Source of the DNA: Symbiodinium natans
Lineage: Eukaryota > Sar > Dinophyceae > Suessiales > Symbiodiniaceae
Direction: 5' to 3'
Assembly (NCBI GenBank): GCA_905221605.1
Contig: CAJNDS010001380.1
Coordinates: forward strand, 139,001-203,000
Length of the DNA stretch: 64,000 nucleotides
Made by a program: the position numbers and the translations under genes. This document shows, in pieces, positions 61,101 through 64,000 of this stretch; positions within the stretch are counted from its first letter, which is position 1; every line of letters begins with the position of its first letter. The notes under the pieces are model-generated. The model was given only the letters and a program-made list of their open reading frames with translations. It was not told where the DNA came from and ran no database searches.

Positions 61101-63812
61101 AGAGTTTCAGGGGGTCATTCTACACAGCCTGGGACAACCCTGAATAACCCTAAGACCTACACTTTTTAAACCCAGCGATCGGAAGTATGGGCATTTATTT
61201 GGGTCCCTTAACAGCCCCTATACATGCATTGTACACAATAAGGGCCCATACTTCAGATCCCTTGAAAGACCCTAAACCCTAAACCCTAAAACCCTAAACC
61301 CTAAATCTTAAACCCTCTCCCGTATAAGCAAGGACCCTACTAAGGGCCCATGGTTCCAACCTTACACCAAACCCACCCGCAGCCCGTACCCCTAAGGTTG
61401 TACCCCTAAACCCAAGCCCCAGCACCCAAAGCACCCCAAGCTCCCCAAGCACTAGGCGCCCCAAGCCCTCCTTGCCCACCCTTGGCCACCCCTAAACACC
61501 CCAAATCCTGCTTCTGAAGTCCTAAACCCTAAACCCTAAACCCTAAACCCTGCTCTTCAGGAGCTTGTAGGCATCCGGCAGCTGGAGGGCTCCGTGGCCG
61601 CCTTCGCAGCGCTGCGCAGCGACGGGCGGCTGGTGGCCCGGGGTGGGCAAGGAGTGTTTAGGGTTTAGGGTTTAGGGTAGTAGCTGGCAATTGAGCCCTC
61701 AAACCCAACAAAGAAGCAAGACCCTAAACCGCCCCAGGCGCTAAACCCCTAAACCTTACCCTACACCCCAAACCCCTAAGCCCTGAAACCCTAAACTCTA
61801 AACCCCTAAACCCGGAAGCAAGTTAAACCACAAATCCCAAACCGCAAGCCCTGAATTCTTGGGGTTCAGGGTTTGAATTACACCCCCCCTCCTGTCTCAA
61901 CAAGCCGAAACCTGAACTAGTAGCTTTTGGCAACTTGCACAATCAGTTCCTAATCCCCAAACCCCAAACCCTAACCCTAAACCCCAAACTTTAACCCTCT
62001 CCACCTTTCTCTCAGGTGACCTGGGGCGACCCCCAGGCAGGTGGAGGCGGAACTGCATCAGCGCTGAGGTCAAAACGACCTCGCTAACCCTCTCCTCCCT
62101 GATGAGAAGGAGCCCTTGTACATAAAGAATAGCTGTGGCTTTAAGAACTGTTGTGTGTATATCTACATATATATTACGAAAAATGTCTGTATGTACATAA
62201 TGTGTATACATCCGAATACTACATGTAGCTTCGGGGTTTTTTTGAATATCACTTGGCCCCCTAGCCCGGCACCCCAAACCCCTAAACCCTAAACCCTAAA
62301 CCCTAAACCCTAAACCCTAAACCCTAAACCCTAAACCCTAAACCCTAAACCGCATTTTCTCGGCCAGTTTCAGAAGTTTAGCCCCGCTCTGCGCCCGTGC
62401 GCAGGGCCACATCGGTTTCTCACAACGCCGGCCGTGATGAAAAGACCAAGCCAACACTGCACCTACTATTTGCTCAAGACCCCCTCCAAAAAAACAATGT
62501 AAAATAGCAACTTGCCCTGGGAACAACTTTTCTCTCTCTTTTTTTTTTTTTTGGGGGGGGGGGGGGAGAGGGGGGTTCTTGATCAAATAGTAGTAATTCA
62601 TGTCAACCCTATATTCCCCTAATCGCCAGACCATAAGGACCTATACCCAAGAAGGCCCAAACTTCAAAACCTTACACCCTCAACCCTAAAAACCCTATCA
62701 AACCATTAGTCCAACACCCTACACACCCCAAGCCCTGAACCCTGAACCCATAAGCCTAAACCCTAAACCCTAAACCCTAAACCCGAAACCCGAAACCCTA
62801 AACCCTAAACCCTAAACCCTAAACCCTATCAATCCCCCCAAAGTCCCAAACCCTTCCGAGGTTACCGGGCTCTCAGGGAATGCTCCGTACGACCTTCAGG
62901 TGGAGCGGTATGTCAGGGCTCCACTTGAAGGTTCATGGTACTTAGTAACCAATTATAACTGTACTTATAGGCCCCTTAAGTGCCCTAATATAGTTATAAT
63001 TTGGGTTATAAGCACAGTTATACTTGGTTACTAAGTACCATGAACCTCCAAGTTTGGGCACTCTTGGGCTTGTGGGTTCAGGGATTTAGGGTTTTGGGTG
63101 TGGGGTTTAGATTGTGGTTGCGTGTGTTAGGGATTTAGGGTTCAGGGTTCAGGATTTTGGGGGTTTAGGGTTTAGGGTTGAGGGGGTTGGCGATTTGGGG
63201 TTTTGGGGTTTTGGGATTTAGGGCTCAAGTTTCCGAAGCTGCGCCTGCTTAGTTTCGGTCTTGAACGACGTCTGGCCCACATTTGACGACCACCCAGGTG
63301 ACCTGGGTGCCCAGTGAACTTCTGAACGCTGTGAACACTAAACCCCATGAAGCCCTAAACCCTAAACCCTAAGCCCTAAGCCCTAAACCCTAAACCCCCA
63401 TGAAGCTCCAAACCCTGGAGCCCCTCTAAAAGTACATTCTGACATTCCTGAAGCCCCTGAGCACATCGCAGTTGCACCCCCTCCCGTATCCCGTACCCCT
63501 AACCCCTAAACCCTAAACCCTATACCCTATAGACCCTAAACCCTTTAGACCCTAAACTGGAATCTTGAGCCTTAATCCGACCCCTCCCGCCTCCCGAGGC
63601 CGCAGCCAGACCCTAAGCCCCAAACCCTAGCCCATAACCCCAAAGCCTAACCCCTAAACCCTAAACCCTAAACCCCCTAAACCCCCTAAACCCCCTAAAC
63701 CCCCTAAACCCTAAACCCTAAACCCTAAGCCCTAGCCAACTACGCCCCCAAGCAGGTAGTCGAGCGCTGCGCCAACAGCGCGGCCGACAGCTCGGCAGGC
63801 ACGCCCGAGGAG
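40729..63812 (+). CDS. RCC1-like repeat gene with ubiquitin-like N-terminus, 24 exons in 23 kb, continues off the window
   Basis: Spliced in one frame, it begins MLLHVSLLSGSTARVETAP. Residues 1-75 resemble a ubiquitin-like fold. At least nine repeats of about 40 residues follow, with consensus AFAALxxDGxVVTWGDPxxGGDSSxVQxxLRDV. Such RCC1/HERC-like repeat proteins are very abundant in dinoflagellates; an RCC1-type beta-propeller role in protein binding is inference. Exon lengths run from 22 to 100 nt, about 1.36 kb of 23 kb. Of 22 donors, 14 are GC, 4 GT and 4 GA; every acceptor is AG|G. One intron lies just before VVTWG and one at VQ|xL in most repeats. Introns are mainly telomere-like arrays. 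One expected AFAA exon between 62060 and 63756 was not found, and the last exon reads VVERC in place of VVTWG. Confidence 0.85.
41557..41613 (+). CDS. RCC1-like gene exon 2
   Basis: CCCAG|GA acceptor. Reads DRAEEVLDVGIQCLISPE, the middle of the ubiquitin-like part. GA donor (GACAGG). Its last 12 nt and the next 7 recur at 42049-42067. Confidence 0.8.
42264..42590 (-). repeat. Nonamer variant array (CCCTACAAA)n
   Basis: About 35 units of 9 bp in intron 2 of the RCC1-like gene, the inverse of the TTTGTAGGG type seen near 1-275. The open frames over it are artefacts. Confidence 0.9.
42813..42892 (+). CDS. RCC1-like gene exon 3
   Basis: CAAG|GC acceptor. Reads HPLDESRALSELGLADGASL, then GAVVRQ, the end of the ubiquitin-like region. 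GC donor (GCGCAC). Confidence 0.8.
43426..43513 (+). CDS. RCC1-like gene exon 4
   Basis: GGAG|GC acceptor. Reads ASLASSQYAFAFALVRGNGD, then VVTWGDPSK. Here the AFAF and VVTWG halves are fused, unlike later repeats. GC donor (GCACAG). Confidence 0.8.
43833..43876 (+). CDS. RCC1-like gene exon 5
   Basis: CCAG|GC acceptor. Reads ADAAAAEIRGAVS. GC donor (GCACCA) chosen to keep phase and family spacing. Confidence 0.65.
44401..44429 (+). CDS. RCC1-like gene exon 6
   Basis: CCAG|GT acceptor. Reads VTATSRAFA. Donor GCTGCT is identical to the first six bases of exon 7. Confidence 0.75.
44919..45120 (+). repeat. (CTCACCCCCC)n tract followed by CCCTTAAA array
   Basis: A CT/C-rich decamer array inside intron 6, continuing at 45130-45265 into about 17 units of the 8-bp variant CCCTTAAA. 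The proline-rich ORF over it is an artefact. Confidence 0.85.
45302..45323 (+). CDS. RCC1-like gene exon 7, 22 nt
   Basis: CAAG|GC acceptor. Reads LLRDGRV. GT donor (GTGCCA). The shortest exon of the gene. Confidence 0.75.
45517..45567 (+). CDS. RCC1-like gene exon 8
   Basis: CGAG|GT acceptor. Reads VTWGLREFGSDSSEVQD. GC donor (GCGCCA). Confidence 0.8.
46093..46127 (+). repeat. (GA)n microsatellite
   Basis: Uninterrupted AG dinucleotides in intron 8, next to an AT-rich TATA tract at 45860-45945. Confidence 0.9.
46371..46442 (+). CDS. RCC1-like gene exon 9
   Basis: GCAG|GA acceptor. Reads EELRDVRGLCASYGAFAALR, then RDGQ. GC donor (GCCTCC). The following intron of 2992 nt contains the sulfotransferase-like gene. 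Confidence 0.8.
46971..47046 (+). repeat. Tandem duplication just upstream of the sulfotransferase-like start
   Basis: A 34-bp segment (ATTTAAGACGACTT...CGCTGCAGCGCC) occurs at 46971-47004 and 47013-47046, one base different. The second copy ends at the start ATG; the first is followed by ATTT instead. Confidence 0.85.
47047..48640 (+). CDS. Type II membrane sulfotransferase-like protein, nested gene with four exons
   Basis: Exons 47047-47495, 47620-47659, 47798-47855 and 47961-48640 join into a 408-residue frame ending at TGA 48638-48640. Residues 11-31 are a signal-anchor segment (LVFTACLTLCVLLASIAVL), so it is probably a Golgi type II protein. VGPPKTGST (residues 62-70) is the PAPS 5'-phosphosulfate loop of sulfotransferases. 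Further on, VFHRASVDWLASSWMQ resembles the 3'-phosphate-binding stretch. It should transfer sulfate from PAPS to a glycan or other acceptor, substrate unknown. All three donors are GC; acceptors are AG|G. Introns are 124, 138 and 105 nt and repeat-derived. The gene lies whole within intron 9 of the RCC1-like gene on the same strand. Confidence 0.75.
47496..47619 (+). mobile_element. Introner-like element forming intron 1 of the sulfotransferase-like gene
   Basis: From GCTGCTTTGTGGTATAC to GAGTGCATCCAAG, 124 nt with a GC donor and AG|G. The same sequence family occurs outside recognised coding sequence at 36124-36318 and 58867-58978, so it behaves as a mobile, splice-competent repeat. Confidence 0.75.
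47668..47789. mobile_element. MITE family F8 copy inside intron 2 of the sulfotransferase-like gene
   Basis: GATGCCCAGTAGTGCCC at the left and GGTTACTGGGCAACCTAGG at the right form inverted ends. Together with about 8 nt on each side it makes up the whole 138-nt intron. Confidence 0.7.
49435..49490 (+). CDS. RCC1-like gene exon 10
   Basis: CCAG|GT acceptor. Reads VITWGNPLYGGSSASVCD. GC donor (GCCGCT). Continues exon 9 directly despite the nested gene between them. Confidence 0.8.
50119..50185 (+). CDS. RCC1-like gene exon 11
   Basis: TAAG|GC acceptor. Reads LKRVRRLYATAEAFAAILDN, then GR. GT donor (GTGCCG). Confidence 0.8.
50655..50696 (+). CDS. RCC1-like gene exon 12
   Basis: CGAG|GT acceptor. 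Reads VVTWGDPESGGATA. Donor GCGCAC shares five bases with the start of exon 13. Confidence 0.8.
51055..51246 (-). CDS. Coding-like island on the minus strand, unrecognised
   Basis: Inside intron 12 of the RCC1-like gene. The minus strand reads KIALSHFYALLAMTLPEV, then RLQIRCLSS and HGIEQYYLTKRLLR. A second minus-strand stretch, NGYGNYLQLIIELEDPASL, lies at 51517-51605. The plus strand is also open here (MKYEDAVASRTRQ), so strand and coding status are unsure. A 117-bp MITE lies between the two pieces. Confidence 0.3.
51391..51507. mobile_element. MITE family F5 copy, 117 bp, nearly palindromic
   Basis: GGTTCATGGTACTTATTAACC at the left is inverted at the right (GGTTAATAAGTACCATGAACC). Same length as the copy at 62930-63046. 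The flanks CTGCTCGAA / CTCAAGCAG extend the inverted repeat. Confidence 0.85.
52630..52840 (-). repeat. Array grading through CCCTAAAG, CCCCAAA and CCCTAAA units
   Basis: Successive short runs of different unit variants in intron 12, each homogeneous over several copies. Confidence 0.9.
53086..53124 (+). CDS. RCC1-like gene exon 13
   Basis: CGAG|GC acceptor. Reads AQLRNVQRIAASQ. GC donor (GCGACC). Confidence 0.8.
53171..53279. mobile_element. MITE family F7 copy
   Basis: Highly similar along its length to 35362-35462, with the same ends CCTAGTAGTAGAGTAGG and GGTTACTGGACAAC. In intron 13. Confidence 0.7.
54638..54670 (+). CDS. RCC1-like gene exon 14
   Basis: AGAG|GC acceptor. Reads AAFAAVLAGGR. 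GT donor (GTGCCT). Confidence 0.8.
55140..55213 (+). CDS. RCC1-like gene exon 15
   Basis: AGAG|GT acceptor. Reads VVAWGDPQFGGSSRDVDAEL, then QDVE. GA donor (GACCCC). Confidence 0.8.
55657..55870 (+). repeat. Long TTTAGGG array
   Basis: About 30 units, later ones with TCTAGGG variants. Lies in the 5' half of intron 15; the 3' half carries the matching CCCTAAA array at 56215-56355. Confidence 0.95.
56382..56421 (+). CDS. RCC1-like gene exon 16
   Basis: TGAG|GA acceptor. Reads IAAAQAAFAARRA. GA donor GACGCC, sharing GACG with exon 17. Confidence 0.8.
56482..56583 (+). repeat. 34-bp satellite, three copies
   Basis: Unit contains GGGTTCATGAGACCAAGAAA; three consecutive copies with no differences seen, in intron 16. 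Confidence 0.9.
57234..57265 (+). CDS. RCC1-like gene exon 17
   Basis: CGAG|GA acceptor. Reads DGSVVVWGRH. GC donor (GCGCCC). Confidence 0.8.
57806..57907. mobile_element. Foldback with perfect 17-bp inverted ends
   Basis: CCCCTAAGATTGTACCC at 57806-57822 and its exact inverse at 57891-57907, in intron 17. No other copy noticed. Confidence 0.7.
58339..58438 (+). CDS. RCC1-like gene exon 18
   Basis: CAAG|GC acceptor. Reads LGGDSRPVRASLSGVRRIFA, then SARAFAAVTAGGE. The longest exon (100 nt). GC donor (GCCGGT) runs straight into TTTAGGG units. Confidence 0.85.
58867..58978 (+). mobile_element. Introner-family copy within intron 18 of the RCC1-like gene
   Basis: 112 bp from CTTTGTGGTACTTTACGG to GAGTGCAGCCAAG, matching the sulfotransferase intron 1. 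It is flanked by 22-bp direct repeats (58845-58866 and 58979-59000, one mismatch). Confidence 0.8.
59038..59089 (+). CDS. RCC1-like gene exon 19
   Basis: AGAG|GT acceptor. Reads VVTWGHPDHGADSALVQ. GC donor (GCGCGT). Confidence 0.8.
59755..59825 (+). CDS. RCC1-like gene exon 20
   Basis: CGAG|GC acceptor. Reads QLRDVEHVAATQGAFAALRG, then DGK. GC donor (GCGACG). Confidence 0.8.
60486..60539 (+). CDS. RCC1-like gene exon 21
   Basis: GCAG|GT acceptor. Reads VVTWGDPTAGGDSRAVQE. GA donor (GACCGG). Confidence 0.8.
61177..61259. mobile_element. Foldback element
   Basis: GATCGGAAGTATGGGC pairs with GCCCATACTTCAGATC, in intron 21. A larger inverted pair (60958-61083, TTGGAGGGTCGGAAGACTTA type) lies beside it. 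Confidence 0.6.
61561..61632 (+). CDS. RCC1-like gene exon 22
   Basis: CTCTTCAG|GA acceptor. Reads ELVGIRQLEGSVAAFAALRS, then DGRL. GT donor (GTGGCC). Confidence 0.8.
62016..62060 (+). CDS. RCC1-like gene exon 23
   Basis: CACCTTTCTCTCAG|GT acceptor, the most classical in the gene. Reads VTWGDPQAGGGGTAS. GC donor (GCGCTG) assumed; if not spliced, the frame stops at TAA 62085-62087. Confidence 0.7.
62463..62593. mobile_element. MITE family F1 copy
   Basis: CTACTATTTGCTCAAGACCC at the left and GGTTCTTGATCAAATAGTAG at the right, with T/G homopolymers inside. Confidence 0.75.
62930..63046. mobile_element. MITE family F5 copy, 117 bp
   Basis: Same length and near-identical sequence to 51391-51507. 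Compensating changes in the two arms (TTAGTAACC / GGTTACTAA) keep the palindrome. Confidence 0.85.
63756..63812 (+). CDS. RCC1-like gene exon 24 (last in window)
   Basis: AGCAG|GT acceptor. Reads VVERCANSAADSSAGTPEE, a divergent form of VVTWG-x-x-GADSSxVQ. GC donor (GCGCGT, as in exon 19) assumed; otherwise TAG follows within a few codons. Downstream exons lie beyond 64,000. Confidence 0.6.
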
Positions 63813-64000
63813 GCGCGTTCATAGAGGGTTTAGGGTTTAGGGTTTGGGGTGTAGGGTTTAGGGTTTTAGGGCTTTAGGTTTTTTAGGGTTTTAGGGCAGG
63901 GTTTAGGGTTGAGGGTTTTAGGGTTTAGGGCTTAGGGTTGAGAGTATAGGCTTTAGGGTGTAGGGTTTAGGGTGCCCCACACCTCAACCCTGAACCGCCC
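63813..64000. repeat. TTTAGGG arrays to the window edge
   Basis: TTTAGGG-strand units in the orientation typical of the 5' half of an intron. No gene seen. Confidence 0.8.

Larger units (their letters stand above)
62061..63755. other. Presumed intron 23 region with two MITEs
   Basis: Holds an F1 MITE (62463-62593), an F5 MITE (62930-63046), arrays and islands at 62355-62440 and 62863-62910. The AFAA-type exon expected between exons 23 and 24 was not found here. Confidence 0.5.
1..64000. repeat. Interspersed telomere-like TTTAGGG/CCCTAAA arrays across the window
   Basis: Hundreds of 7-bp units of the plant/dinoflagellate telomere type occur in both orientations, in blocks of 2 to about 35 units separated by 50-500 bp of other sequence. 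Long blocks include 2432-2690, 3692-3792, 5925-6084, 7862-7974, 14223-14338, 16678-16790, 21240-21353, 55657-55870, 56215-56355 and 60310-60445. Orientation alternates, so this is not a chromosome end. In the spliced genes most arrays lie inside introns, typically TTTAGGG strand after the donor and CCCTAAA strand before the acceptor. Confidence 0.95.

Noticed and set aside
1-64000. A true chromosome end or subtelomere
   Set aside because: Arrays are short, change orientation repeatedly and are mixed with genes on both sides; no terminal array is present.
1-64000. CRISPR arrays
   Set aside because: Repeats are telomere-like tandem units or foldbacks; there are no regularly spaced repeats with unique spacers, and the genome is eukaryotic.

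Overview
This window looks like nuclear DNA of a dinoflagellate. The evidence is TTTAGGG-type telomere-like repeats scattered over its whole length, coding sequence broken into tiny exons with mostly GC or GA donors and an AG|G acceptor, RCC1-like VVTWG repeats, a Ty1/copia element with the HGDD-type reverse transcriptase motif, and all genes placed with fair confidence on one strand. The species cannot be named from the sequence.

Layout: 0-5.2 kb holds telomere-like arrays and the 3' end of a pepsin-family aspartic protease gene (exons at 2719-2738, 3388-3426, 5139-5232). 5.2-13.7 kb is repeat arrays, MITE-like foldbacks and short coding-like islands. 13.7-16.9 kb carries four exons of a CCCH zinc-finger gene. 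17-25.6 kb has more arrays and islands, including an unrecognised gene around 20.2-21.0 kb. 25,644-34,853 is a full-length Ty1/copia retrotransposon: identical 122-bp LTRs, a 5-bp target duplication, gag intact, pol split by three frame changes. 37.1-39.5 kb has an unrecognised multi-exon gene. From 40,729 past the right edge runs one RCC1-like repeat gene, with 24 exons recognised here. A complete type II membrane sulfotransferase-like gene (47,047-48,640) sits inside its intron 9 on the same strand.

The main discovery is the gene architecture. The telomere-like arrays are largely the introns. In the RCC1-like gene the introns usually begin with TTTAGGG-strand arrays and end with CCCTAAA-strand arrays, so each intron transcript could fold into a long G-rich/C-rich hairpin with the splice sites at its base. 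Exons of 22-100 nt join in one continuous frame across 23 kb, although they make up only about 6% of it. The nested sulfotransferase gene instead has 105-138 nt introns. One of these is a copy of a repeat found elsewhere in the window (introner-like), and another holds a foldback MITE that also has relatives elsewhere. Several MITEs carry telomere-like tracts that look inserted, which suggests these tracts spread into existing DNA.

Limits: exon edges were chosen by eye to keep frame, to match family consensus and to use a G[T/C/A] donor with AG|G. No alignment or transcript evidence was available. Coding-like islands with no family match are given low confidence.
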